Notes: a model not told the origin generated them from the letters alone. A stretch of 64,000 nt of DNA from Amblyornis subalaris (GCA_018881555.1 JACAXG010000203.1:806001-870000); one strand, 5' to 3'. Counted from the first letter of the stretch, positions 49,501 through 62,285 are shown. Program-made: numbers and translations.

Positions 49501-51915
49501 CAGATTTATTCGTGGCCAGTGTAAACACACAAATATGTCTATGCCTTAGGCAGCTCCTTTCATGCTGCTCATCCCTCTTTCAGCCAGATGATGGATTTAC
49601 ACGTGATGTTATAGAACATCATCTTTGGATTTACAAAAATAAACAAAGGTCCTTAAGCATCAGGGGAGTGGAGGGGCCGTGACTGTCTCAGCATCTTCAT
49701 TCGGCAGAGCCCATCAGAAAAATCATACACTCAACTGTTACTAAAACTGGCTTGAAATTGGCAACTTAGCAAAAGATTCGAGAGGTGAACTGACCTTTGG
49801 AAGTCAAGCCTGCTCCTCTGTCCCTGAGTGAGCAACTGAAGAGTCAACAAAGAGCGAGAGGAAAGGCACGGTGAGGTGAGCAGATGAGCAGAGGTGTCCC
49901 CTGCACAAGGGTGGCCACACAAAGTGAGTGCATGGTCCAGATCCTGCAGTAAAGTGATGGAGAGGCTGCAGCATCCAAGCAGTTCCATGATATTATTCAG
50001 GAATACTGGTGCATTTTTAGGAAGAAACACATTTGGAAGGAGGAACTGCCACGGAGCCTTGAGTAGCATATTGAAAACATACGAGCGTTCTCTTGAGAGC
50101 TGTGAGAGTTCTGCTCAGCCAGGCTAAATGACGTCTGGAGCCCCCACAAGCTGGTTCCTCGTGATTCCAGTGCTGGCAAACTGTTCCCCCTAGAATTAGC
50201 TGCAGAAACTCCAGAATTTGCAGTCGTTTTCTTTCCAGGCTACNGATAAATTGAAAATCTGAGAACTCTTTTCTTCTCTCAAGGTTTCTCCTCAGAAATT
50301 CAAATGTCTTAGGAGAAGGTGANACTAACAGCAGGATGGGAACTACACTCGTGTGTGACATTCCTGGGGAACAGTTCAGAGACAGGTAAGGAAAACAATG
50401 GAGAATGGGATTCAGACATTTAGGGGATTGGTATAAGGACAGAAATCCTGGCTGTGTGCAGGAGCTNGTATAAATTTAATCATTGATTCCAAAGGCCATG
50501 GCTTTTATCCGATGTCTGTGCCCCACCTAATTCCCAGATAAACCCACAGCAGGAATCAACTGCTTCATAAACCTCATCACCTGTCTCAGCACAGGAAATT
50601 CCTCTGGAAGGAGCATGTCCTGGTGCACAGTGGCAGACGTGGCAGAGGACTGTTTTGCTAGCTCAGGAAATTTCTAGAGCTTTGCTGCTTCCCTTCTCCA
50701 CAGCTCATATCTTTCGGTTCAATATAATGACCAAATTTGCATCCAAACAAGTTTGCATATTCTTGAATTTTCCCTTCTGTCTTCAGCGTTGCCGTATTCC
50801 ACGGAGGCCTCATCTTGCACTATGACACATTTATTACCAGATGATAATTGAAAAATAGAAGAAATGGCTTGGAGAGTAAATGGAAGAGAGGCAGATAATT
50901 TTAGGATTCAATTTTCTCTGCATTTTTTTACTGGTAGGCATAGCATAATACTGCAATAGAATCCAATCAGAAGTTCTCTTCTGCACTTGTCACATTTCAG
51001 TGAGCTAACAGTGGCATGTCAAAACAGCTACAAATCTGGAAGACTTGCTTTTGCTGGAATTAACAATGGGACAACCAAAACTGTGAAGAACAAATATAAA
51101 GAGAATGCAAAAAAAAAAAAGTTGAACAAGTAAAGGATTTCAATTATGCTTATTGCCACCTTAATTTGCTTTCCTTCCTGTGTAGCAAAACCCTCAATAT
51201 CATATTATACACAATTAATTCAACTGCTGTAATGAAATTAAATAGATTTCTATAATTTGTATGTTGGAAGAAAACAGTAGCATTAATATTGCCTGTCATT
51301 TGGCAAACAGATAATAAAGCCCAAATCTAGTTAAGAAAACTCAATAAAATCTTTATATGGTAACAATGAACTATGCAGGCGAGATGCTGTTTGCATGGAC
51401 CAGGCTGAACTCAGTGAGTAGGGAACAAACAGCAGAAAGCCCCAGTGTGTGTGGAGGGTTTTCCTACAATTCCCCAAAGGGAACAGGTAAGAAAATCCAT
51501 GTGCTTGTTTCCATCACAGTGAATTTCACAGCAAGCTTCAACTCACTACCTCTTTATTAAGGTTTTGAGGGAAGTTTGCCTTAGCTTTGCATGCCAGATC
51601 AGAGAGGTCTGTGCTCCAAGTGCAGCCCTGGAGAACAGGAGATTGTGTCAGGATTCACCCGGGAGCTGAAGGGCACCTGGAATAAGTCACACAGGATGGA
51701 AAGACTCTGCACCACAAAACAAAACTGTGTGATGGCAGCCCAAGCCTGACCTCCCCCTTCTCTGCTCTGCTCCCAGCACATCCTTCCCCTGTTCCAGCAC
51801 TCCGTGTGTGCCACCTCCACCAGCCAAGCCACAGCAAGAGTCTGAGATTTCAGGACTTCACAAATCTGCAGCTCTTCCAAAGCGCAGTAGAGACACTGAA
51901 AAATTCCATCCGCCT
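46507..51915. other. Unassigned stretch with exon-like segments
   Basis: No gene is recognised. It contains a T/G-rich patch at 47180-47250 (gggttggggttggttttc), an A-run at 51109-51120, and two segments with good splice signals (49087-49153 and 50296-50385) that share a reading frame, described as a finding. Open frames are short. Confidence 0.55.
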
Positions 51916-52385
51916 GCTGGAGGGAGCCCAGAGCAGGCAGCAGGATGAGCAGAGGGATGGAGCAGCTCTGCTGGGAGGAAAGGCTGGGAGAGCTGGGATT
52001 GTTCAGCCTGGAGAGGAGAAGCTTTGGGGTGACCTCATTGTGGCCTTGCAGTGCTTGAAGGAGCCACAGGAAAGATGGAGAGAGACTCTTTGCAAGGGAT
52101 GGAGGGACAGGACAAGGGGGAATGGCTTCCCACTGCCAGAGGGCAGGGTTAGATGGGATATTGGGGAAGGAATTGTTCCCAAGGAGGGTGGGGAGGCCCT
52201 GGCACAGGTTGCCCAGAGCAGCTNTGGCTGCCCCTGGATCCCTGGAAGTGTCCAAGACCGGGCTGGAGGGGTCTTGGAGCACCNTGGGATAGTGGAAGGT
52301 GTCCCTGCCCTTGGCAGGGGGTGGAACCAGGTAATCTTTAGGGTCTCTTCAAACCCAGGCCATTCAGACTCTGTGATTACTGATT
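51916..52385 (+). mobile_element. CR1 LINE, 3' untranslated region and tail
   Basis: This is the sense orientation of CR1. It starts at 'ctggagggagcccagagc', passes 'gttcagcctggagaggagaa', 'gacctcattgtggcct', 'gacaggacaagggggaatgg', 'agatgggatattggg', 'ccctggcacaggttgccc', 'tggctgcccctggatccctg' and 'tggaaggtgtccctgccc', and ends in a degenerate tail near 'ctgtgattactgatt'. It is about 470 bp, truncated at the 5' side, and does not include ORF2. Compared with typical copies the final octamers are mostly lost. Long open frames on both strands (212 codons plus, 227 codons minus) are a feature of this GC-rich repeat and not genes. Confidence 0.96.
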
Positions 52386-55300
52386 TTATGTATTTCTCTA
52401 TGTACATCCACTTCATATACGGACTCAAGGTCCAGGCCCTTTGATCATGGGATGATGTGGCTTAGAAATGCAAAAATATTACAATTTCAAGGAAGAAAAG
52501 GTCATCATTTAGAAATCCAGCTTGGGGTGCTTGCCAACCATGTCTTATCCCAGGATTCCCTAGGCTCATCTATTCTTCATTTGCCTTTCCTATAATTCTA
52601 CCTATGATCTCTCTTGTAAACATTTATGAGCAGACATTTCAGAAGCCTCATATTTTCTTTAACAAATGGTTTATATCATCTTTGTGAAGAGTGCTACATA
52701 ACGATGCAACATCATACATTAATATTTAAAACTGAATGAAATAACACCTCAACAAGGATAATTTTTTCTCAGTTTGCTAGCTGTCTTAAATTTATTTGTG
52801 AAATGAATTANAACAAGGAAACCACAGAGATAAAGTTTTCTTGCATTTTTATGAATAGCCAGCAAATTCATTTTTAGAAGAAATATTTGCATAAATGTCA
52901 TTTTTTTTTCCTTCTGAAAGGGCACCTGTTTCCACAAATTATAATCTGAAGCTCATTAGATGATTAGATGTTCTGGAAATATGATTTATAGGCCAGATCT
53001 CCCAATCAAGAGAGAAAAACAACACTGTGTGAAATATATTCTCGAACAAAATTCAGCAGAATTGTAAAACGCAGAAATTGAATATTCCATAATTGCTGCT
53101 ACAAGCAAACACCACTTTCAAAGGCAGCATTGCAGAAGCAGTGAACAGAAATAAAAGTCAACAAATGGCATAAAATACAAATTGAGAACCAAAAGGGGCT
53201 TTGGAGGTCACAGCCTGCATCAGGCAATGGGAAGCTGTGCATCTGGAGCCTCTGTGGGCAGNTGGCTGGAGCTGCCTTATATATCCAATATCCCATTGGG
53301 TATTCCCATGGCCACCATGCCCTGGACCATCCTCATAGCCCTGCCTGGACTCGTTTCCCTCTGCTGAGGTGGCAGAATCGTGACTTTTTCCCGCGGTCNC
53401 ATCTGTGTTTGCGTCACTCCCTGTCCAAAGGGGGCCCTGCCCGGGCTGTGCCTGCTGTCACCTTCCACTTCCGTCACATCTCATTTCCTTGTTCTCCTCT
53501 CACAGCTCCCCCTGCTCCAGGACCTCTCCCAGGAAGGGGCTGATGTTGTTTGCAGAGGTGCTGAGAACGCCCACAGTGATGGACACTTATTTTTGTATGC
53601 AGACCTTCCAGAAATTTCTTGTCACCCTTAACCCGTTCCCCTCATGTCTTTATAAGATTTTTTCCCTCTGATTATTTTTAACACCAATTTTTCTTTTCAT
53701 TTCCCTTGGGTTCCAGCAGGATCACTAAAGCACAATTTACAGTTTCTGCACACCGAAGGTACTTTCCTCCACTCTCACTTAGCTGCTCTGGGATTTGTAA
53801 CTTATTGCCTCCTTTTTTATTTTCTTACAAAAAGCAATGTGTCCCTTACATGATGGCCTACATAAAACAGTTTTTTATAGACCTGGGGTCAGCATACAGC
53901 TTTTTAGAAGGCATTCAAATTTGGCTTGGAAACTGAAATACTTGTATGCTTCATTTTTAAAAGACAAAAAAAGCATCAGTCCTCATTTTTAAAAGAAAAT
54001 TGGTTCAGATCAACAAGCCCAGACTTGGAAGCTCAGAGAGCTTTGTGCCAGAAAAAATAAAAAATCTCGTCTAACTTCTTTACTTTTGAAGAACTGAGCA
54101 AAGATCCCTCATAGAAGTTGACAGGATCTGCATGAATTGGGGACTATCAAAGTCTGCAGTGTACTTTTATACTGCTGCCTGTCCTTAGATACACAACAGC
54201 ACATTCCAGAAGCCTCAGCTACAGTCCCTGCCATGGCACAAACCCTTTGAAGGTACAATCTGACTGAATGAAACAAATAAATCACAGAAAGGAGTACNCA
54301 GCACCAGGGTGATGAAATGGCTTACACAATATCATGCAGAATCAAGGAAAGAACCGAGCCTACCTGGATCCCACCTGGGTCAGGGCTCTATTCTGGGGCC
54401 AATCCCATCCCCACACCTCGTCCAGCCCCTCTGGATTTAGCACTGCTTCACACACTGCTGGAAGACACGAGGACACTGCAGCTTCCGTGTTCACTCCTTC
54501 GTGATACAACTGAAAATAAAGCAGGTTCCTTACCTCAACATCGTGTTTAATAAGAGTTACACTTTAATAGGTCTGAAATTAAGTGCCAAATGACAGCAAT
54601 AAGATGTGACAAATATATTTTGAGCCTGAGAGCCGAGACTGTTCTGTATGTCACCTGCATTACTGTTATGCATAAGGATGCAAATAGTTGCTGACATGGG
54701 GTAACACATGGGTGATACTTAGGAAAATTATGTCAAGGTGAGTTTGATTAAGTGAGAGTGACACAGCCTGATTTATGGATTCCATTGACACACTATTTCT
54801 TCCCTGGCAGTGGAAATAATATTATTTATTTCTGCTGAATGCAACTTTCCCCATTTACCACATTCTGACTCTTGTATTAAATGGGCTCCATTATAATGTT
54901 ATTTATATCACATCAGTACCTGGGAGGCCCAGTTAGGCCTTCTCTGGGGCATGCATAGTAAAGTACTACTGCCAAGAATTGTTTGTTGCTGAAATACTCG
55001 AGTGAGGCAAAGGGAGGTTAAAACAAATGGATTTTCATGTTCTACAGGCAAAGACACACTGACATCTTCATGCATGATTTCTTCATCTGCTCAAGTAACT
55101 CTGCAAGGCTTTTTCATCATGACTGACATGCAAGGTTCAATCTGTAACTNGTCTGGCTCCCTTTATTTTCCCACTCTTTGTATCAGCCCTGATTTCCCTC
55201 TCCTGCAGCCTCCTGGTGTTTCCTCCCCACCGTGTGCCACAGCCTGGCACTAATGATGCCCCAGCCCGGGAGAAACACAACTGGATATGTTTTCTTATTA

Positions 55301-56058
55301 CCAAGTAAACCTGCTCACAGATTCTGTTCCATTATACAATTTTTAATGAGACCAAGCCGTGTTGTAATGTATTTTATGTTTAAGTATGGGAAAGAAATAA
55401 TTAGTACTGAACACGATCTTGAACAGCTATAGAAGAATTTCACATGGTGAGGATTTTGGAGGTCTCTAATCCAATCTCCTTCTCCAAGCAGGACCAACAA
55501 GGTTGTGTTGCTCAGTTCATTGTACAGTCAAGTTCCGAATATCTGCAAGAATAAATATTTCCATTTGAACCCCTGCTCTTACAGGTTGAACCCATGATAG
55601 AGATCGTGGGTTTGACCCAAATTTGACTACCCTCATGACAATAAAAATCTGGTATAATTGGAGTGTTCTGTACTACAGCTCGAGGTCACTATTTGTGAAT
55701 AAATGGAAGGAGAAAAAAAACCTGAAATGTCAGTTTTACTCAGCTGGGAACTTATATCACATAACATCACCTGGAAAACACAGAGAAATGGGGCTGAAGA
55801 ACATTGTATCTGTCGATGAAAGAGATTTCAAAGTTCTAGAACAAAAATAAATTTAAAAAGTACCTAGAATTAAAGAGGAAAGTAGAGCGGATTAAGTCAT
55901 TCATTTTGCAGTGGCAACATTGAGATAGTTAAAAGTAAGGAACTCGATCATTTGCTGAAAAATTCTTACAGCCAGATTTGTTTCATGCAGCAAGATTAAT
56001 AAAAATCTGATTTAGCCTTTTCTATATGGCAGGGGTGAACTTGTCATTTGTGTGGAGA
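52386..56058. other. Unassigned non-coding stretch
   Basis: Nothing is recognised. 53180-53660 is GC-richer and gives several overlapping open frames up to 88 codons without a domain. The hairpin at 55589-55612 is listed separately. The rest is AT-rich with no repeat family I know. Confidence 0.6.
55589..55612. other. 10-bp hairpin with a 4-nt loop
   Basis: aacccatgat, loop agag, atcgtgggtt. All ten positions pair if one T is matched with a G (a G:U wobble in RNA). A single hairpin of this size has no family assignment, and no transcript is visible around it. Confidence 0.45.
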
Positions 56059-56860
56059 GAATCACAGAATGATACAATCATAGAAACTTTTAGGTTGGAA
56101 AAGACCTCCGAGATCATTGAGTGCATTGTTAACCCCACACTGCCAAGTCCAGCACTAAACCACATCTACATTTCCTTTAAACCTCTCCAGGGATGGGAAC
56201 TCCAATGCCTTCCTGGGCAGCTCTTTCCAATGCCTGACAATCATTCCAGTGAAGAAATTTTCCTTAATATCCAACCAAATCTTTCCTCGCACAGCTTGAG
56301 GCCATTCCCTCTCCTCCTGTCCCTGTTCCCTGGGAGCAGAGCCCGACCCCCCCCGGCTGCCCCCTCCTGTCAGGAGCTGTGCAGAGCCAGAAGGTGCCCC
56401 CTGAGCCTCTTTTTCTCGAGGCTGAGCCCCTTTCCCAGCTCCCTCAGCCGCTCCTGGGGCTCCAGCCCCTTCCCCAGCTCCGTTCCCTGCCCTGGACACG
56501 CTGCAGCCCCTCAAGGTCCCTCTGGCCGGGAGGGCCCAGAACTGGACACAGCCCTGGAGGGGCCTCAGCAGGGCCAGCACAGGGGACGGGCACTGCCCTG
56601 GTCCTGCTGCCGCCCCATGGCTGGCACAGCCCAGGGGCCATTGGCCTCTTGCCCCACTGGGCACCCCTGGGCTCGTGTCCAGCCCCTGGCACCAGCACCC
56701 CAGGGCCTTTCCCAGCCCCTCTGCCCCCGCCTGGAGCTTTCCATGGGGTTGGTGTGATCCAAGGCCAGGACATGTCACATGGCCTTGTTGTCCCCTCACA
56801 CCATTGTCTTCATCCCACGGATCCAGCCTGTCCAGATCCCTCTGCAGAGCCTGTAGAGGT
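56059..56860 (-). mobile_element. CR1 LINE, long (about 800 bp) 3' region
   Basis: On the plus strand it begins with the tail complement 'atcacagaatgatacaatca', then 'aggttggaaaagacctccga' and 'gatcattgagt', a wording that differs from the other copies here and points to a different CR1 subfamily. It continues through the CR1 3' region ('gaggctgagcccctttccc', 'ctcagccgctcctggggctc', 'gggcccagaactggacaca') and reaches 'ccagatccctctgcagagcc'. This is the longest CR1 piece in the window. Its GC-rich body produces overlapping open frames of 243, 215 and 214 codons on both strands, none of which is CR1 ORF2. Confidence 0.95.
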
Positions 56861-57329
56861 GGAGCANACTATCAGTATGTTAGTTCAGGATGTTATAAAA
56901 CAACATTCAACTCCTTGGGCTGGTGGACACCCTCAAAAGAGGAAGAGTTCCCTCACTGGGATGGAACTGACAGTAGAGAATCAGCCAGAGCTTTCAGATG
57001 TTCTGCACACCCAGACCCTGCTCTGAAGAGTGACAGGCTCAAGAGGAGTAACCAGCACTCTCAGAACTCCACTTGCCCCCCAGTGAGCAGCAGGACACGG
57101 GCAGCAATCATCAGCAGGACCTCCAGAACAGAGTGACGTGCCTCGTGTCCCCGTGACACCCCGAGAGTGGCACACACAGAGCAGCGAGGAACAGCAAATC
57201 CACCCCATCACATCCCTTGTAGACCTTTGGCCTTTCCAAAAGAATGGATTTGGCAGGAAAGGCTAGCCACTGCTGGTGCACCAGCTACCAATATATTCTT
57301 AATAGAAATGATTCCACGGGCAGCTGAGC

Positions 57330-57720
57330 CCATCCCTGCCGCCACGGAGAACCATGCAGCACTCCACCGACAAAAACCTGCGGTAAAAAATATGGTGAGA
57401 CATGTTGCAAATAAGGGGTTTAGTGGCAGCTGTCAGATTACCTCTGTTGTAAAGTTGCTCCTTTAAATTTACATCGCTGCAATCACAAAAACTGTAATTA
57501 AAAGCCAAGTAAATTACTGTTTGCATTTCTAATGCAACAGCAATTTCAAAACAATGTATCAATATGGAGCAACAAAGAAATTGTCTGTTTCCAAAACCAG
57601 GGAGAAGAGATTTTACTCTATGATACATGTGTGTTCCCCAGCGTGATTTTTCCTTTAATGACGCCTCGTAGCAAAATAGTCCACTCTGCTTACTGATCAT
57701 GTTAAGCTGTTGCCATGGAA
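57330..57720. other. Possible conserved non-coding element with POU-type palindrome
   Basis: This is an AT-rich, repeat-free block with retained CpGs at 57317-57383 and 57610-57670. At 57521-57537 it carries ttgcat, a 5-bp spacer and atgcaa, an inverted pair of the half-site that POU factors recognise. It also contains aaactgtaatta and ttatcaatatgg-like words. The overall look is that of a vertebrate enhancer. Conservation is untested. Confidence 0.27.
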
Positions 57721-58226
57721 ATATGAAGACCCTACCATACTCAGATGTTAACTCCTAAAGCACAGCTTTACACTTCTTTAATACCAATTTTTGTTTAGAA
57801 AGAGAGCTCTCGGTAGTGCAGAACTCAAGCTATTTTCCAGCTGTCGAGCACAATGGCTGTGTAAGGAAGACAATGGCAAGGGCTCGTTTCAGGGGCGTCG
57901 TAAGAGTGTACAGCCATACAGAAATATCTCCCCACATCATTGCCCTGCGAACAGGGAATTATGAGAAAAGTGACAAACAGCTCCACAGACAATGTAAGTA
58001 CTTAATTAGCCAAGTTCATTAAGGAGGAGAAGAAATTGAGGTATGACTAAATACTGCTACAGCTTTGTCTAGCACCTTATTCCTAGGGGNAAAAGAATGA
58101 TTAAATTTGCTCCTTTCCCCCCCACGTACAGAGTTTCTTTTAGACACAAAGGTCAAAGACATAAGGAAACAACCACTTTAAAACCATTGCATGTATTGTG
58201 TCTCTCTGGGGGTTTTTTGCTGTTTT

Positions 58227-58250
58227 TTGGTTGGTTGGCTGGTTGGTTGG
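58227..58250. repeat. (TTGG)n short tandem repeat
   Basis: Six TTGG-like units with one C interruption (ttggctgg), embedded in a longer G/T-only stretch (about 58206-58270). The minus strand is therefore C/A-only. Confidence 0.85.
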
Positions 58251-61200
58251 TTTGGTTTTGGGGCTTTTTTAAGAGGTGTTTGGTCATCAAGGCATCGATA
58301 GAAGAGCAGCTGTAAATGTCTGCCTCGAAGTTAGGGAAATGAAAGACAACCAGGCTGTGATTGCAGCCACATCCCCTCCTGCCATGCTGCTGCCTCCAGA
58401 GGTTGTGCAGCTCTGCTCNAGCTGACTGCTACAGCCAAGGCAGATATTTGGTCTCGAGTCAGCATGGCAAGGGATTTTGTGTGGTAGCTAAATAAATTCC
58501 ACTATTCAGACAACTTTTCTATTTAAATGACCCCAAATGGCATAGTCATTTTACCTTTTCCTGCAGCTCCTGCTTATATCCAGATGAGTATTCCTGAAGA
58601 AATAATTCTCATTCCTGCAAATGCAACTGAAAGGAGTTGTGAGGAAATTCATTCCAGGTGTCCAGTTCCAGTCAGCTGGAGAACCATCTGACTCTCCAAC
58701 ACAGCCTTATAAAGGTACAGCAAATGCATTCTGGTCTTGGTCAGACATCCTGATCTATAGAGGTAATATCATTATTATGAACAATGCTTCAGCAGGCATT
58801 TTTTTAAGCATTGACAACATAAGAAAAATAGCTCTGTGTTCCTGGTGCCTTTAATCATTTTTAACACTTTTGTTTGCCTGTGGTTCTTCCTTGCCTTACA
58901 AAAAGCAAGCATGTGCTCATATTACTCCATTTAAACTTGCACTAACCAAATACCCAGATCATTCTGAAAATATGCATGGGCTTGGTGATTTACAAGTGAA
59001 TTACACACTTACTGTATGCAGCAGGTATAAATCAACACTGTAGGCCTCCTGATGCTCAGATAACTTGTTTTACAATCTTTATCTTCCTAAAGCTAAAGAA
59101 GTTGATTTAGGTGGCTCTAAAAGCTTAAATGAAATACAGCCCAGGCAGGCAGTTTCTAATAACATACATCAAATCTTTATACACGCTAAGACGACTAAAT
59201 CTCGAGTCTACACCTTTTTCCTGTGATAAATGCATTGCATTTCTCTTCAGCAGTGACAGAACGCAGGCCAGGCCTCTTGCTTGCTGCAAAGAAGCTCAAG
59301 TACCTGTGATTTGGTGTTGGATATCTTTAAAAGACAGCAATACATAGTGGGGCTGGCAGCTGCTCTGTGCCTTCACTATGATGGATGCCATCAATAGCCT
59401 AAACATGGCACTGGGGGCCAGGAACCCTCCTGTGCCCTGTAAACCTGGATTTGTCACTAATTCTCTCGGAAGACACAGGCAAGTGATGTGTGAGTCTTCC
59501 CAGCGCCCTGAGTGAGTTGAGGGTCGATTACCTTGCACCAGGACATGGAGGTTTGGGTGACTAAATAATTGTCTCAATAAATGTCAAGTGTCCTTAGAAC
59601 ACAGCCCTACTTTGTGTGTATCAGCTGAAGATGACAAGCTTTAAAGGCACTCCCTGAAGAGACATCTAAATATGTCAATGGCTGTTGGCCCACTGCAAGC
59701 CCAGCTGAAAATCTGGTGACGGCCTTTTTGTTATTTTAATCACATATTTATTATTGTTCTCATATTACCTGCTTTAATCCTTTGCTATGTTTCAGTTATT
59801 TCCTCCTTCCTCTCTCCAAGACAGAAGAATGCTCTTCCGTCCATTACGGAATATCAAAAAGGCCAAATTACCNGTGCAGCCATTATGAAGTCTGGCAGAT
59901 CAGGGGCAGGAACTCAGATAATTCAAAAGTTAGTTCGATTTATCAATCAGTTGTTAGATGTCATTCCTCTCCTGTGCTGTCATCTCCTGAAACCACAGCA
60001 GAAATATCTGATAAATATAGGAGGGCTAGCACAGGAAGGATGAGACTGCAGTTTTAACAAGAATCTTTACATCCAACTGATATCCACTGGGGCCGAGGAT
60101 CAGAGCAATAATGAGAGCTGGAAGATGCAGTTTAGTTTCTCAGCTCCTTTGCAACATTGTCAGAACTTATAAATTTGGCTTCTCAGACACGTCTCTGAAA
60201 AAAACCTGATTTCTACACTGCCAGCTTTTATGATCACTTAAAAATAAATCCAAATCACCTGACAGGTCACTAAATAGGGTCTGAAATTCATCTGAAAATC
60301 CCATCCCACATGCTCAGATTTTCTTTTAGCATTCATGGCAGGGATGGCCAGCCCAGCTCTGCAGTGAATGTCCAGGTGTTTGGCTACAGGTCTGCAATTC
60401 CTCCCGGACCCGGGAGAGCTCTCTCCCTCCCCTCTCCCTGGGACAGCTGCCAAACGTCGGGATGGAGCTGGGCAAAGGCACAAACTCCATCAGCTGCAGC
60501 CTTTGGAGACTCTGGAGCCCACGTGACAGATGCAGTGATAAGAAGAGGTGATGATATTAAGGCTACTTCCAAATGAATTCTGTGTTAATTTTACTCAAAA
60601 TGTTCTAGTAAAAGCAGAATTGCTTAACAAGGGGCAAAATTTAAGGCCTAAACTAAAAAATTTGGAGCCCTACTCACTAAAACGTGTGTTCATTGAAATG
60701 TGGTGCCTTTAAAATGTCATTGAAACAATAAGAACCCAAATGATAACTGTAATCTTTGATTTGGTCTGGGAGAAGTAATACAGAAATAAGGATTTATCAG
60801 ACTCCTGCGTTATCTCACAAAAAGGGTTATTTGTTGCGGAGGATCACCTAGCATTTTAGCAGAAGTCATTGAAAATTCAGTCTATATGAACAAGAAGAGA
60901 ACGTAAATCCTTTTAAATATATTTAATTAACAAAAAAATAACCTACCCCAAAATCTCATTTTGAAAATAAACCCTGAAGCAACTCTAGCATACAAATCAA
61001 TTACCACATATATTCCTTAAGAGTTAGTCTGGATGCCAAGTGAAAATCAATGTGATGATTTGACTTTACTGTAGGACAACACCAGCTTTATGAAAAGTTC
61101 AGCTGAAATTTTGGTCTTATTTGTACTTTCAAATTCAGAAGAGATAAGCCAAATGTATTTAAATAGGATCCCATTATCAAGGAGTTAACTCAAGGTAAAT

Positions 61201-61659
61201 AAGTGAAATTAAAGATACATAGTATCACCTAATCCCAGAATAATGCCAACTGGAAGGGATGGGACCTCAGGTAGTGCAAATGAAAGCTCACTGCTTTATT
61301 TTCTCCCTGCCTGACTGAAAAATGAACAAAATCTATATGGGAAGGTGTGAGAATTTCCCAGAACAAACAGATAACGTGCTTCCAAATTGTACTTTCTCCT
61401 GTACAGCTCTCGCTCAACCTGTGTTTGTTTTGACTGAGGTGTGCAAAGGTCCTTTGGGTCAATATTTTCAGAAGCAGAAGATACAGGTATCATAATATAA
61501 GGACAAGACTCTGCATAATGTTGGAGTCTAAAGGTATCTTCAGTGAGAATTAAAAGTATTTTCATTTGCATTATCAGGTCTCTCAAGTTGGAGGCCTGGA
61601 GAGATGCTTAGGCTATTTTATTCTAGAAAGAAGGTGTAGAATATACTTCCAAGGAATAT

Positions 61660-61960
61660 TAAAATGGAGGATTTTNTGGCGAGGATATAATTAAGCACAC
61701 TAGCAGTAAGATAATGTGGATTGAGAAGCAGATGGGTGCGTATATCTGCAGGATTTTCCAACAAAGAAAAATATATTCCGAGTGTAATGCGAGTGACTGA
61801 TGCAGACATGCCTTTATCCTCACCTGCACTTATCAGCTGCCAGCATTTCAAATTGCACTGCTCCTACCGGAGTGAAACTTCGCCTCTCCTTCCGCCGACT
61901 GGAGCTTATCTACAGCACCGAGACACAATGGGTCTGCTTGAGAGATGCAGATCCTCCTTT
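61660..61960. other. Possible conserved non-coding element
   Basis: The block mixes AT-rich words (gatataattaagcac, aaatatattccgag) with CpG-bearing ones (gtaatgcgagtgac, ccttccgccgactgg) and has no repeat signature. It leads directly into the CpG cluster at 62030-62285. The resemblance to a regulatory element is an impression from texture only. Confidence 0.2.
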
Positions 61961-62029
61961 AACATTTCTTAATTCCCTTGGATTTAAGTCAAAGCCTCAG
62001 GGTGAGCACCTGTTTTTACCAGCTCATCG

Positions 62030-62285
62030 AGGATGAAGCGACACCCCTTTAGCATCAGCAGACTGATATGCGCGCTGTGCAAAAGGCCGATGCTGTGGCG
62101 GGGTGTTTAAGCAAAAAGGCCGAATTTCCAAATGGCTTTTCAGCAGAATTGACCAAGGCTGGTGCCTTCTGAATGGAGCGGGAACGTGCTCTGCGGTGAA
62201 AGGGAAATTAGCTCGAGAAGCGCCCGAGCAGCTTCGCCTTCAGCAGGAGATGCACTCCAAAGGCTCTCNCGTTAAACATCCTTCT
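62030..62285. promoter_or_regulatory. Moderate CpG cluster
   Basis: About 15 CpGs in 256 bp, including atgcgcgctg near 62070 and gctcgagaagcgcccgag near 62215. The GC content is only around 52%, so it is weaker than the islands at 31.5 and 35.5 kb. It might be a small regulatory region. No first exon is apparent. Confidence 0.25.

Noticed and set aside
51599..52444. Antiparallel open frames of 212 (plus) and 227 (minus) codons
   Set aside because: They mostly coincide with the CR1 3' untranslated region at 51916-52385, which does not encode protein.
56026..57026. Overlapping plus-strand open frames of 243 and 215 codons, plus a 214-codon minus-strand frame
   Set aside because: They lie over the CR1 3' region. 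Being open on several frames and both strands is a GC-content effect, and none matches CR1 ORF2 or another protein.
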